Of a stretch of 64,000 nt of DNA, positions 24,068-33,660 are shown piece after piece (position 1 is the first letter of the stretch; each line of letters opens with the position of its first letter). The stretch comes from Stenotrophomonas sepilia. Its GTDB lineage: Bacteria > Pseudomonadota > Gammaproteobacteria > Xanthomonadales > Xanthomonadaceae. A program made the translations under genes and the position numbers. The stretch covers positions 19,181 to 83,180 of the forward strand of contig NZ_LXXZ01000028.1 in assembly GCF_003244875.1 (NCBI RefSeq), read 5' to 3'. The notes under the pieces are model-generated. The model was not told the origin of the DNA, ran no database searches, and worked only from the letters and a program-made list of their open reading frames with translations.

Positions 24068-25438
24068 CTACACCCGCCGCGCGATCACCGCGGCCAGCAC
24101 CGCCAGGCCGAAGGTGATCGCCAGGCACAGCAGGTAGCCGGTGTGCGGCGCGCTTTCCACGAACAGCGCGAACAACGCACCGGAGACCGCCAGCGCGGTG
24201 GTCACCGACAGGGCCTCGCTCAGCTGCAGGGCCGACGTGTTGGCACCCTGCTCATGCGCTGCTGACAGCGAAAGCGTGAGTACCGAGAGGCTGGCGTAGA
24301 TCATGCCCATGCCGAAACCGGTGACCGTCCAGCCCACCAGGGCCACCGGCAATGGCACTGCATTGAACAACACCGCAAGCGTTGCGGCGATGCCGACCGT
24401 CATCATCGCCGTGCCGACGCGCAGCAGCTGCTGGCGTGACCAGCCGCGCTGCTGGTGACCCTGCAGCCAGGAGCCAGCGAACCAACCGAGTGCGCCGAGG
24501 CTGAGCACCGCGCCGGCCCAGCTGGGCGGGAGCCCGCGTTCGCGCTGAAGCAGCAGCGGCAGGTAGGCTTCGCAGGCGAAGAATGCGGCGGCGGCGATGC
24601 CGCGCAGTGCGATCACGCTGGGCAGGCCCCTGCGCAGGATCAGCGTTCCGGCCGGCAGCAGGCGATGCACGCATAGCAGCTGCGCCAGCATCGCCACGCT
24701 GATGCAGAGCAGGGCGGTCGGACCGTGCTGCTGGCCGCCGAAGTACAGCAGCAGCGCCGCCAGCGATGCACCACTGGCCCAACGTACGACGTTGCCGCGC
24801 CCCTCGTCGTCGTTGCTGTCGGCGGAGGGTTGCATGCGCGCCAGCGCAGGCCGCAGCAACAGGGCAGCAGGGACTGCCAGCAGCGGCACCGCCAGGAACA
24901 CCCAGCGCCAGCCGAGATGCTGGACGATCAGGCCGCTCAGCGCCGGGCCGACCATCGAGGGCACCACCCAGCCCGCCGAGAATGCCGCGAACACCTTCGG
25001 CCGCAGGTGCTCGGGGTAGCTGCGGCCGACCATCACGTACAGCGAGACCGAAATCGCGCCCGCACCCAGGCCCTGCAGCAGGCGCCCGGCCACCAGCATG
25101 CCCATGCGCACGGCGAAGCCGGCCAGCAGCAGGCCCAGCACGAAGCAGGCCAGGCCGTACCACAGCGGCCGTGCCGGGCCCTGGCGGTCGGCCCAGCGTC
25201 CGGCCAGGGTCATGCCGATCACGCTGGTGGCCAGTGTGCCACCGAAGGCCAGCGCATACAGGCGCAGGCCGCTGAGTGCTTCGGCCACCGTGGGCATCGC
25301 GGCCGCGACGGCCAATGCTTCGAAGGCGTGCAGCGCGACCAGCGCGACCATGCCGAGGGTGGTGGCGCGGTAGCGCGCGGACAGGATCGATGTGTCAGCC
25401 GGCAGGCGGGTGTCGGCGGGAGAGAGGGTCGGGGTCAT
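24068..25438 (-). CDS. mfsA: MFS transporter of the SoxR-linked MfsA type
   Basis: 456 residues with about 12-14 hydrophobic segments; the A motif lies near LAGRWADRQGPAR. It is divergent from soxR, with a SoxR box in the spacer of its own promoter. In S. maltophilia, mfsA is described as a SoxR-regulated major facilitator protein giving paraquat resistance and lying head to head with soxR. The symbol is given on this arrangement, not on a full sequence match. The ATG at 25438 is preferred; the frame is open a little further upstream. Confidence 0.85.
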   Translation of the reverse strand: MTPTLSPADTRLPADTSILSARYRATTLGMVALVALHAFEALAVAAAMPTVAEALSGLRLYALAFGGTLATSVIGMTLAGRWADRQGPARPLWYGLACFVLGLLLAGFAVRMGMLVAGRLLQGLGAGAISVSLYVMVGRSYPEHLRPKVFAAFSAGWVVPSMVGPALSGLIVQHLGWRWVFLAVPLLAVPAALLLRPALARMQPSADSNDDEGRGNVVRWASGASLAALLLYFGGQQHGPTALLCISVAMLAQLLCVHRLLPAGTLILRRGLPSVIALRGIAAAAFFACEAYLPLLLQRERGLPPSWAGAVLSLGALGWFAGSWLQGHQQRGWSRQQLLRVGTAMMTVGIAATLAVLFNAVPLPVALVGWTVTGFGMGMIYASLSVLTLSLSAAHEQGANTSALQLSEALSVTTALAVSGALFALFVESAPHTGYLLCLAITFGLAVLAAVIARRV

Positions 25439-25484
25439 ACCGGTCAGGGGCGGGCCGCGCTTGTCAACGGGCGGCGAAGATAGC

Positions 25485-25515
25485 AGCATGCCACCTCAAC
25501 TATAGTTGAGGTCAA
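25485..25515 (-). promoter_or_regulatory. mfsA promoter with SoxR box in a 19-base spacer
   Basis: On the minus strand, TTGACC (25515-25510) and CATGCT (25490-25485) are spaced by 19 bases, the overlong spacing used by MerR-family activators. The perfect 18-base palindrome CCTCAACTATAGTTGAGG (25494-25511) sits in the spacer and resembles the E. coli soxS operator. Its right end GAGG also serves as the Shine-Dalgarno of soxR, 7 bases before its ATG. Confidence 0.85.
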
Positions 25516-25518
25516 GCA

Positions 25519-25953
25519 ATGGCATCCCAGGAACTCAGCGTTGGCGAGGTTTCCCAGCGCAGTGGCGTGGCCGTTTCCGCACTGCATTTCTACGAGCGCA
25601 AGGGGCTGATCAGCAGCCTGCGCACCTCGGGCAACCAACGCCGTTACAGCCGCGACGTGCTGCGCCGGCTGGCGGTGATCCGCGTTGCGCAGCGGGTGGG
25701 CATGCCACTGGAAGCGGTCGGCCGCGCCTTCGAGAGCCTGCCTGAAGGCCGTGCACCGACCAAGGCTGACTGGGCCAAGCTGTCCGCGCGCTGGCGCACC
25801 GAGCTGGAAGAGCGCATCCACATGCTGCAGCTGCTGCGCGATGAACTGACCGGCTGCATCGGCTGTGGCTGCCTGTCACTGCAGCATTGCCGCCTGGCCA
25901 ACCCTGGCGACGTTCTCGGCGAACGCGGCGATGGCCCGATGCGCTGGGAATGA
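25519..25953 (+). CDS. soxR: Redox-sensing transcriptional activator SoxR
   Basis: 144 residues, MerR family. The winged helix reads [25 protein letters not shown], followed by a long dimer helix. The [2Fe-2S] cluster cysteines are Cys113, Cys116, Cys118 and Cys124 (C-x2-C-x-C-x5-C), the SoxR signature. Oxidation by superoxide or redox-cycling drugs activates it. Its likely target here is the divergent MFS gene. The E. coli partner soxS is absent, as is usual outside enterics. Confidence 0.96.
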   Translation: MASQELSVGEVSQRSGVAVSALHFYERKGLISSLRTSGNQRRYSRDVLRRLAVIRVAQRVGMPLEAVGRAFESLPEGRAPTKADWAKLSARWRTELEERIHMLQLLRDELTGCIGCGCLSLQHCRLANPGDVLGERGDGPMRWE

Positions 25954-26030
25954 AAAAGGGGACGCGCTCCCGGTAGCGCCGGGCCATGCCCGGCGGACGA
26001 AAACGACTTGATCCCCTCCGTCCCCTTTTT
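25953..26030. terminator. Composite bidirectional terminator/repeat with nested SMAG
   Basis: The outer arms AAAAAGGGGACG (25953-25964) and CGTCCCCTTTTT (26019-26030) pair exactly and end in A/T runs on both sides, which suits a terminator between the convergent soxR and SDR genes. Inside is a SMAG unit (GTAG at 25973-25976, arms CGCCGGGC and GCCCGGCG) and a copy of the ACGACTTGATCCCCTCCG tract related to the one at 17584-17602. Confidence 0.75.
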
Positions 26031-26031
26031 C

Positions 26032-26634
26032 TTACCAGACCGTGATCGTCTCGCCGCTCTGGATGCCTTCCACTGCACGCTGGAAGGCCAGTGCGGCGCG
26101 TTGTGCGCTTACCGCTTCGAAGCCCGGGAAGTAGGGGCCGTAGGCCGCCATTGATTCGATCAGTACGTTCGGGCTGACCACGTTGATGCGCAGGCCGCGC
26201 GGCAGCAGCTCCAGTGCGGCGGCGCGCACGAAGCCTTCCAGTGCGGCATTCACTGCGGTGGCGTTGACGCCGTCGCGGATCGGCTGCGCGCTGATGATGC
26301 CGCTGGTCAGGGTGATCGAGCCACCGGCATTGAGGTGGTGCTGCGCGGCCAGTGCCAGCCGCACCTGTCCCAGCAGCTTGTCCTGCAGGCCGATAGTGAA
26401 CTGCTCGGGCGTCATCTCCTGCAGCGGTCCGAAATGCACCGAGCCGGTGGTGGAGATCACCGCATCGACTGCACCGGTGCGGGCGAACAGTTCGGCGACG
26501 CTGGCGTCGTCAGTCAGGTCCACACGCAGTTCGCCACTGCGGCGGCCGGCGGCGAGAATCTGATGCTGTTGGCCGAGCTGACGGGCGACTGCCTGGCCGA
26601 GGGTGCCGCTGGCACCGACGAGGAGGATCTTCAT
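26032..26634 (-). CDS. SDR-fold NAD(P)-binding protein lacking the catalytic Tyr-Lys
   Basis: 200 residues. The nucleotide-binding GASGTLGQAVA lies at the N-terminus, with a short-chain dehydrogenase core (VDAVISTTGSVHFG, then GGSITLTSGI). The position of the usual YxxxK reads ATAVN, so the catalytic Tyr and Lys are both missing. It may bind a nucleotide without standard reductase chemistry, or use other residues. It is divergent from a LysR regulator 98 bases away, its probable controller. Confidence 0.83.
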   Translation of the reverse strand: MKILLVGASGTLGQAVARQLGQQHQILAAGRRSGELRVDLTDDASVAELFARTGAVDAVISTTGSVHFGPLQEMTPEQFTIGLQDKLLGQVRLALAAQHHLNAGGSITLTSGIISAQPIRDGVNATAVNAALEGFVRAAALELLPRGLRINVVSPNVLIESMAAYGPYFPGFEAVSAQRAALAFQRAVEGIQSGETITVW

Positions 26635-26684
26635 GGCCGTTCCTTGCGTGTGGGAGTGAGCGCAGTCTGCGCCGTCACAGCGTG

Positions 26685-26720
26685 GTTAGGTAAGCGGCGT
26701 ATGATTCGCAGATTCCTAAC
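26685..26720. promoter_or_regulatory. Candidate LysR operator between SDR and LysR genes
   Basis: GTTAGG (26685-26690) and CCTAAC (26715-26720) are inverted arms 24 bases apart in the 98-base divergent gap. They may be the LysR binding dyad or two half-sites. Evidence is weak because the arms are only 6 bases long. Confidence 0.3.
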
Positions 26721-26732
26721 TCTGGATTAGCA

Positions 26733-27608
26733 ATGGATGCCCTTCGCTGCATGCAGGCCTTCGTGGCAGTGGCCGAGCGCGGCAGCTTCGCCGGCGCCGC
26801 CGAACAGCTGCAGGTGTCGGCGGTGATGGTGGGCAAGTACATCCAGCAGTTGGAAGCACATCTGGGCACCGCGTTGCTGCAACGGAACACCCGCCGCCAG
26901 CGCTTGACCGAAGCCGGCAGCGCCTACCTGGCCGGGTGCCGGCAGGTGCTGGAGCAGGTGCAGCAGGCCGAGGCCGATGTGGCCGGCCTGCAGGTACAGC
27001 CGCGTGGCCTGTTGCGGATAAGCGCGCCCACCACCTGGGGCAGCTGCGTGCTGGCGCCGCAGCTGGCCGGCCTGCTGCGCGCGCAGCCGCAGTTGAATAT
27101 CGAGCTGGACCTGAGCAACCGCCGCGTGGACCTGATCGAAGATGGCTTCGACGCGGCGATCCGGGTCGGGCCGTTGCCATCGCAGGAGGTGGTGGCGCGG
27201 CCGCTGCCGCCGTATGCGATGAGCCTGTGCGCGGCGCCGTCTTACCTGCGCAGGCGCGGCACGCCGCGAACACCGGATGACCTGCAGGGGCACGACTGCC
27301 TGAGCCATCTGGCCTGGCGCGGCGGGCATGGCTGGCAGTTGGCCAACGGCGAACAGGTCGACTGGGAGGCACGGCTGAGCAGCAACGATGGCTTCGCATT
27401 GCGCGAAGCCGCCGTAGCCGGGGCCGGGCTGGTACTGCAGCCCACCGCACTGCTGGCGGCGGAGATCGCGGCAGGGCGGTTGAAACCACTGCTGCGCGAC
27501 TACCTGCCGGAACCGCGGCCGATGCACCTGATCTACCTGCCCGATCGACGCCCGCGCCCCCGTTTGCAGTGCTTCGTCGATTTCGTCATGACCACGTTGG
27601 GGCAATGA
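26733..27608 (+). CDS. LysR-family regulator
   Basis: 291 residues. The N-terminal helix-turn-helix is MDALRCMQAFVAVAERGSFAGAAEQLQVSAVMVGKYIQQLEAHLG, followed by the substrate-binding fold. It is divergent from the SDR gene, likely its target. The stop is 15 bases from a perfect 18-base-arm palindrome, a probable terminator between it and proC. Confidence 0.88.
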   Translation: MDALRCMQAFVAVAERGSFAGAAEQLQVSAVMVGKYIQQLEAHLGTALLQRNTRRQRLTEAGSAYLAGCRQVLEQVQQAEADVAGLQVQPRGLLRISAPTTWGSCVLAPQLAGLLRAQPQLNIELDLSNRRVDLIEDGFDAAIRVGPLPSQEVVARPLPPYAMSLCAAPSYLRRRGTPRTPDDLQGHDCLSHLAWRGGHGWQLANGEQVDWEARLSSNDGFALREAAVAGAGLVLQPTALLAAEIAAGRLKPLLRDYLPEPRPMHLIYLPDRRPRPRLQCFVDFVMTTLGQ

Positions 27609-27623
27609 TCATCGGGTTAGATC

Positions 27624-27661
27624 GGGTCAGACCCCTTTGCCTCGGCAAAGGGGTCTGACCC
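27624..27661. repeat. Perfect GGGTCAGACCCC palindrome (18-base arms)
   Basis: The arm GGGTCAGACCCCTTTGCC (27624-27641) is followed by its exact complement (27644-27661) with a 2-base loop. It separates the convergent LysR gene and proC and may end transcription of both. Related GGGTC palindromes occur at 41481-41559 and 45561-45600. Confidence 0.8.
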
Positions 27662-27668
27662 CAGGGGA

Positions 27669-28490
27669 TCAATCATTCGCAGCAGACAATTCCTGTCCAC
27701 GCACCTGCGCGGCGCGCAGTGCTTTGTCCACCAGTGCCTCGAAGCCGCCAGCCTGGAAGCTCTCGATCGCGGCCTGGGTAGTGCCGTTGGGTGACGTCAC
27801 GCGTCGGCGCAGCTCTGCGGGGCTCTCACCGGCCTCATCCAGCATGCGCGAGGCGCCCAGCAGGGTCTGCACCACCAGCGTGCGCGCGGCCTCGGCCGGC
27901 AGGCCCTGGGCAATGCCCGCCGCTTCCATCGCTTCGGCCAGCAGGAACACATAGGCCGGCCCGCTGCCAGACACGGCGGTGACCGAATCCATCAGTGCCT
28001 CGCGTTCGATCCACACCGTGCGCCCAGCGCTGGCCAGCACCTGTTCGGCCTGCGCGTGCTGCTGCGGATTCACCGAGGGCGTGGCATACAGGCCGGTCAC
28101 GCCGGCGCCGAGCAGAGCGGGGGTATTGGGCATTGCGCGCACCACCGGCAGGTTGCCACCCAGCCAGCGCTCCAGCTGTGCGCTGGTGATGCCGGCAGCG
28201 ATCGACACCACCAGCGGCCGGTTTGCCTGGGCCAGTGCCTGCAGCGACTGGCAGACCTCACGCAGCACCTGCGGCTTCACCGCCAGCAGCCAGGTGCTGC
28301 CTTGTGCGCCGGCATCGGTGGCGTTGTCGTGTACCTGCACGCCGAAGTCGGCAGCCAGCGACTCGCGCAGCGCTGCAACCGGTTCGGCCACATGGATGTG
28401 CGCGGCGGGCACGCCCTGGCGGATCAGGCCGGCGATCAGGCTGCGGGCCATGTTGCCGCCGCCGATGAAGGTGATGGAATCAGCTGCCAT
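27669..28490 (-). CDS. proC: Pyrroline-5-carboxylate reductase
   Basis: 273 residues. It reduces pyrroline-5-carboxylate to proline. The N-terminal FIGGGNMARSLIAGL is the NAD(P)-binding motif; the C-terminal signature is LMDSVTAVSGSGPAYVFLLAEAMEAAG, typical of ProC. It lies 18 bases after yggS on the same strand, a common yggS-proC pair. Confidence 0.96.
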   Translation of the reverse strand: MAADSITFIGGGNMARSLIAGLIRQGVPAAHIHVAEPVAALRESLAADFGVQVHDNATDAGAQGSTWLLAVKPQVLREVCQSLQALAQANRPLVVSIAAGITSAQLERWLGGNLPVVRAMPNTPALLGAGVTGLYATPSVNPQQHAQAEQVLASAGRTVWIEREALMDSVTAVSGSGPAYVFLLAEAMEAAGIAQGLPAEAARTLVVQTLLGASRMLDEAGESPAELRRRVTSPNGTTQAAIESFQAGGFEALVDKALRAAQVRGQELSAAND

Positions 28491-28508
28491 GGAAGTCTCC
28501 TTGGAAAA

Positions 28509-29186
28509 TCAGGCCGGGCGCGCGCGCGCGCCGAACAGGGCGGTGCCGATGCGCACCAGGGTGGCGCCCTCGGCGATGGCTTCGGCGTAGTCGCTGCTCA
28601 TGCCCATCGACAGCGTGTCGACCTGCGCGCGCTGGGCGGCCAGCGACTGGAAAAGTGTGCGCATGCGCACGAACGCATCCCGACGGCGCTCCACCTCGGG
28701 CCACGGCGCAGGAATCGCCATCAGGCCACGCAGGCACAGCGAGGGCTCGGCGGCAATCGCTGCGGCCAGCCCCTCGACATCCTCCGGTGCACAGCCGTGC
28801 TTGCTCGATTCATCGTCGATGTTGACCTGGATCAGCACATTCAGCGGGCCGCGTGCGGCCGGGCGATGGCGCGCCAGCGCCGTTACCAGCTTGGGCCGGT
28901 CCACGCTCTGCACCCAGTCGAAATGGGTGGCCACCGCCTCGGCCTTGTTCGACTGCAGGTGGCCGATCAGGTGCCACTCCAGCGCCAGGTGCTGCAGTGC
29001 CTGCATCTTGGCCAGCGCTTCCTGCACATAGTTCTCGCCGAAGGCCTGCTGGCCCTGTGCGGCCAGCGCGGCCACGGCCTCGGCCGGTTGGGTCTTGGAC
29101 ACGGCCAGCAGGCGCGGATCGGGCCGGCCGGCCGCCTCGGCGGCGGCATGCAGGTTGCTCAGGATCTGGGGCAGGGGAGTGGCCAC
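28509..29186 (-). CDS. yggS: YggS-type PLP homeostasis protein
   Basis: 225 residues, a single TIM-barrel domain like the N-terminal part of alanine racemase. The PLP Lys lies in RLLAVSKTQPAEAV, and FGENYVQEAL and GLMAIPAP are family segments. It has no racemase activity and keeps vitamin B6 levels in balance. It is coupled with proC downstream and divergent from pilT, an arrangement seen in many gammaproteobacteria. Confidence 0.95.
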   Translation of the reverse strand: MATPLPQILSNLHAAAEAAGRPDPRLLAVSKTQPAEAVAALAAQGQQAFGENYVQEALAKMQALQHLALEWHLIGHLQSNKAEAVATHFDWVQSVDRPKLVTALARHRPAARGPLNVLIQVNIDDESSKHGCAPEDVEGLAAAIAAEPSLCLRGLMAIPAPWPEVERRRDAFVRMRTLFQSLAAQRAQVDTLSMGMSSDYAEAIAEGATLVRIGTALFGARARPA

Positions 29187-29273
29187 GTAACGCGTTCCGT
29201 TGAATCAGGAGGCTATACTGCCGCCCGGGGAAAGATCCTTCCAGTCGAAGCCGTTATTGGGGAGTAGCCGCTC

Positions 29274-30311
29274 ATGGATATCGCCGAACTGCTGGCGTTT
29301 TCCGTAAAGAACAAAGCGTCCGACCTGCACCTGTCTGCAGGCCTGCCGCCGATGATCCGCGTGGACGGCGACGTTCGCCGGATCAACATCCCGGCCCTGG
29401 ACCACAAGCAGGTCCACGCGCTGGTGTACGACATCATGTCCGACAAGCAGCGCCGCGATTACGAGGAATTCCTCGAAGTGGACTTCTCCTTCGAGATCCC
29501 GTCGCTGGCGCGCTTCCGTGTGAACGCGTTCAACCAGAACCGCGGCGCCGGTGCGGTGTTCCGTACCATTCCGTCCGAGGTGCTCACCCTCGAGGACCTG
29601 GCCTGCCCGCCGCTGTTCCGCGAGGTAATCCAGCAACCGCAGGGCCTGATCCTGGTGACCGGCCCGACCGGCTCGGGCAAGTCGACCACGCTGGCGGCGA
29701 TGATCGACTACATCAACAAGAACGAATACGGCCACATCCTCACCGTCGAGGATCCGATCGAATTCGTGCACACCTCGCAGAAGTGCCTGATCAACCAGCG
29801 CGAAGTGCACCGTGACACGCATGGCTTCAACGAAGCACTGCGCTCGGCACTGCGTGAGGACCCGGACATCATCCTGGTCGGCGAACTCCGCGACCTGGAA
29901 ACCATCCGCCTGGCACTGACCGCCGCGGAAACCGGCCACCTGGTGTTCGGCACCCTGCACACCAGTTCGGCGGCCAAGACCATCGACCGTATCATCGACG
30001 TGTTCCCGGCCGGCGAAAAGCCGATGGTGCGTTCGATGTTGTCCGAGTCGCTGCGTGCGGTGATCTCGCAGGCACTGCTGAAGAAGGTCGGCGGCGGCCG
30101 TACCGCGGCGTGGGAAATCATGGTCGGCACCCCGGCCATCCGCAACCTGATCCGCGAGGACAAGGTGGCGCAGATGTACTCGGCCATCCAGACCGGCCAG
30201 CAGTACGGCATGATGACCCTGGACCAGCACCTGCAGGACCTGGTCAAGCGCAGCCTGATCACCCGCAACCAGGCCCGCGAGTACGCCAAGGACAAGCGCC
30301 TGTTCGAGTAA
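29274..30311 (+). CDS. pilT: Type IV pilus retraction ATPase PilT
   Basis: 345 residues, normal for PilT. It has the Walker A GPTGSGKST, the Asp and His boxes (TVEDPIEFVH, and LHTSSAAKTIDRI) and the C-terminal AIRNLIRE signature. It powers pilus retraction and twitching in the cytoplasm at the pilus base. It lies 98 bases before pilU, probably one operon. A TATACT (29214-29219) lies upstream, but no good -35 box fits it. Confidence 0.97.
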   Translation: MDIAELLAFSVKNKASDLHLSAGLPPMIRVDGDVRRINIPALDHKQVHALVYDIMSDKQRRDYEEFLEVDFSFEIPSLARFRVNAFNQNRGAGAVFRTIPSEVLTLEDLACPPLFREVIQQPQGLILVTGPTGSGKSTTLAAMIDYINKNEYGHILTVEDPIEFVHTSQKCLINQREVHRDTHGFNEALRSALREDPDIILVGELRDLETIRLALTAAETGHLVFGTLHTSSAAKTIDRIIDVFPAGEKPMVRSMLSESLRAVISQALLKKVGGGRTAAWEIMVGTPAIRNLIREDKVAQMYSAIQTGQQYGMMTLDQHLQDLVKRSLITRNQAREYAKDKRLFE

Positions 30312-30409
30312 GGCGGGACAGCGACGGGCGGCGCGCGCAATGGCGCGGCCGCTCCGTGTTGTTTCCTCCACCGACCGTTACCTGGTAAACCGCTTTCCGG
30401 GAGCCCGCC

Positions 30410-31552
30410 GTGAACACCACCGCGACCACCATCGATTTCACTTCGTTCCTCAAGCTGATGGCGCACCAGCGCGCCTCTGACCTGTTCATCACTGCGGGTA
30501 TGCCACCGGCGATGAAGGTCAACGGCAAGATCTCGCCGATCACGCAGACGCCACTAACGCCGCAGCAGAGCCGCGACCTGGTCCTCAACGTGATGACCCC
30601 GGCACAGCGCGAGGAATTCGAGAAGACCCACGAATGCAACTTCGCCATCGGCCTGTCCGGTGTCGGCCGTTTCCGCGTGAGCTGCTTCTACCAGCGCAAC
30701 CAGGTCGGCATGGTGCTGCGTCGCATCGAGACGCGCATTCCGACCGTGGAAGAGCTGAGCCTGCCGCCGATCATCAAGACGCTGGCGATGACCAAGCGCG
30801 GCATCATCCTGTTCGTCGGTGCCACCGGTACCGGTAAATCGACTTCGCTGGCGGCGATGATCGGTTACCGCAACCAGAATTCGACCGGCCACATCATCAC
30901 CATCGAAGACCCGATCGAATTCGTGCACAAGCACGAGGGCTGCATCATCACCCAGCGCGAAGTCGGCATCGATACCGACAGCTGGGAAGCTGCGCTGAAG
31001 AACACCCTGCGCCAGGCGCCGGACGTGATCATGATCGGCGAGGTGCGTACCCGCGAAGGCATGGACCACGCCATCGCGTTCGCCGAAACCGGCCACCTGG
31101 TGCTGGCCACGTTGCATGCCAACAATGCCAACCAGGCGATGGACCGCATCGTCAACTTCTTCCCGGAAGACCGCCGCAACCAGCTGTTGATGGACCTGTC
31201 GCTGAACCTCAAGGGCGTGGTCGCGCAGCAGCTGGTGCCGTCGCCCGATGGCCGCTCGCGCAAGGTGGCGATGGAGATCCTGCTGGGCACGCCACTGGTA
31301 CAGGACTACATCCGCGACGGCGAGATCCACAAGCTGAAGGAAGTGATGAAGGACTCGGTCCAGCTGGGCATGAAGACCTTCGACCAGAGCCTGTTCGAGC
31401 TGTACCAGGCCGGCGAGATCAGCTACGAGGACGCGCTGCGTTACGCCGATTCGCAGAACGAGGTGCGCCTGCGCATCAAGCTCAGCCAGGGCGGCGACGC
31501 GCGCACCCTGTCGCAGGGGCTGGATGGGGTGGAGATCTCCGAAATCCGCTGA
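30410..31552 (+). CDS. pilU: PilT-like ATPase PilU
   Basis: 380 residues starting with GTG. The core is like PilT: Walker A GATGTGKST, TIEDPIEFVH, LHANNANQAMDRI. The C-terminus is longer and lacks the PilT AIRNLIRE motif, as in PilU. PilU assists PilT in retraction under load. It directly follows pilT. Confidence 0.96.
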   Translation: MNTTATTIDFTSFLKLMAHQRASDLFITAGMPPAMKVNGKISPITQTPLTPQQSRDLVLNVMTPAQREEFEKTHECNFAIGLSGVGRFRVSCFYQRNQVGMVLRRIETRIPTVEELSLPPIIKTLAMTKRGIILFVGATGTGKSTSLAAMIGYRNQNSTGHIITIEDPIEFVHKHEGCIITQREVGIDTDSWEAALKNTLRQAPDVIMIGEVRTREGMDHAIAFAETGHLVLATLHANNANQAMDRIVNFFPEDRRNQLLMDLSLNLKGVVAQQLVPSPDGRSRKVAMEILLGTPLVQDYIRDGEIHKLKEVMKDSVQLGMKTFDQSLFELYQAGEISYEDALRYADSQNEVRLRIKLSQGGDARTLSQGLDGVEISEIR

Positions 31553-31559
31553 CCTGGCC

Positions 31560-32657
<1,098 letters not shown>

Positions 32658-32668
32658 TCACCAGGTGG

Positions 32669-32709
32669 GTGCGGACCGTTGGTGGTGGGTGCGGACCGTT
32701 GGTCCGCAC
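32669..32709. repeat. REP palindrome with GGACC arms, partly duplicated
   Basis: 32689-32709 has arms GTGCGGACC and GGTCCGCAC around GTT. A truncated direct copy (its first 15 bases) precedes it at 32669-32683. Compared with the GTGCCGACC family, the third and fourth arm positions have changed on both sides, keeping the pairing. Confidence 0.75.
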
Positions 32710-32712
32710 TCC

Positions 32713-33612
32713 TCAACGTCCCATCGGCCCGCGCAGCGCATCAAGCACCGTCCGCATCGCCACGGTCACGTGGCGGCGCGAAGGGTAGTACGCGTAGTAG
32801 CCATCGAAGTGCGGGCACCAGTCGTCCAGCACTGATTGCAGCCGGCCATCGTCCAGCATCGGCTGCACCTGGTCTTCCGGCAGCCAGGCCAATCCGCTGC
32901 CTGCCAGCGCAGCGGTGCGGGTCATGCCCATGGTGTTGAACGTCCACTGGCCGCTCACGCGCACGCTCAGTTCATTGCCGTCCTGGCCGAAATCCCACGG
33001 CATCAGCCCACCATGCGTGGGCAGCCGCAGGGTCACGCAGTTGTGCCCGGCCAGGTCGTCCGGATGCCGCGGCACCGCGTGCTGGCGGAAGTAGCTGGGC
33101 GCCCCGACCACGCGCATGCGCAGCGGCGGGCTGATCGGTACGGCGATCATGTCGCGCGCCAGCCGCTCGCCCAAGCGGATGCCGATGTCGTAGCGCTCGG
33201 CCACGATGTCGGCCAACCCGTAGTCGGCCGCCAGTTCCACCTTCAAATCCGGATACTGCTGCAGCAGCGGCGCCAGCCTGGGCCAGGCGATGTACTCGGC
33301 AGCGTGGCCGGTGGCATTGATACGGATGGTGCCGGCCGGGCGTTCACGGTACTCGGCCAGCGCGGCCAGCCCGTCCTCGATCTCGGCCAGGCGCGGGGCC
33401 AGGGTATCGAGCAGGCGGGCACCGGCTTCGGTGGTCGAGACGCTGCGGGTGGTGCGGGTCAGCAGGCGCACGCCCAGGCGCTGCTCCAGTCCGCGCATGG
33501 CATGGCTGAGCGCGGACTGGGACACGCCCAGCTGGGCGGCAGCCTTGGTGAAGCTGCCCTCGCGGGCAACGTGGACGAAGGCCTGCAGGTCGTTGAGATT
33601 TTCGCGGGGCAT
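32713..33612 (-). CDS. LysR-family regulator
   Basis: 299 residues. The winged helix is NLNDLQAFVHVAREGSFTKAAAQLGVSQSALSHAMRGLEQRLG, followed by a standard effector domain. It is convergent with the aldo-keto reductase gene and has only repeats upstream, so its target is not visible. The start at 33612 is favoured over an earlier codon since it opens directly on the domain. Confidence 0.88.
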   Translation of the reverse strand: MPRENLNDLQAFVHVAREGSFTKAAAQLGVSQSALSHAMRGLEQRLGVRLLTRTTRSVSTTEAGARLLDTLAPRLAEIEDGLAALAEYRERPAGTIRINATGHAAEYIAWPRLAPLLQQYPDLKVELAADYGLADIVAERYDIGIRLGERLARDMIAVPISPPLRMRVVGAPSYFRQHAVPRHPDDLAGHNCVTLRLPTHGGLMPWDFGQDGNELSVRVSGQWTFNTMGMTRTAALAGSGLAWLPEDQVQPMLDDGRLQSVLDDWCPHFDGYYAYYPSRRHVTVAMRTVLDALRGPMGR

Positions 33613-33660
33613 GCGGGAATGATACGGCCGGGCTGCGCCCGGCACCTGCTTCGAGCCAAG

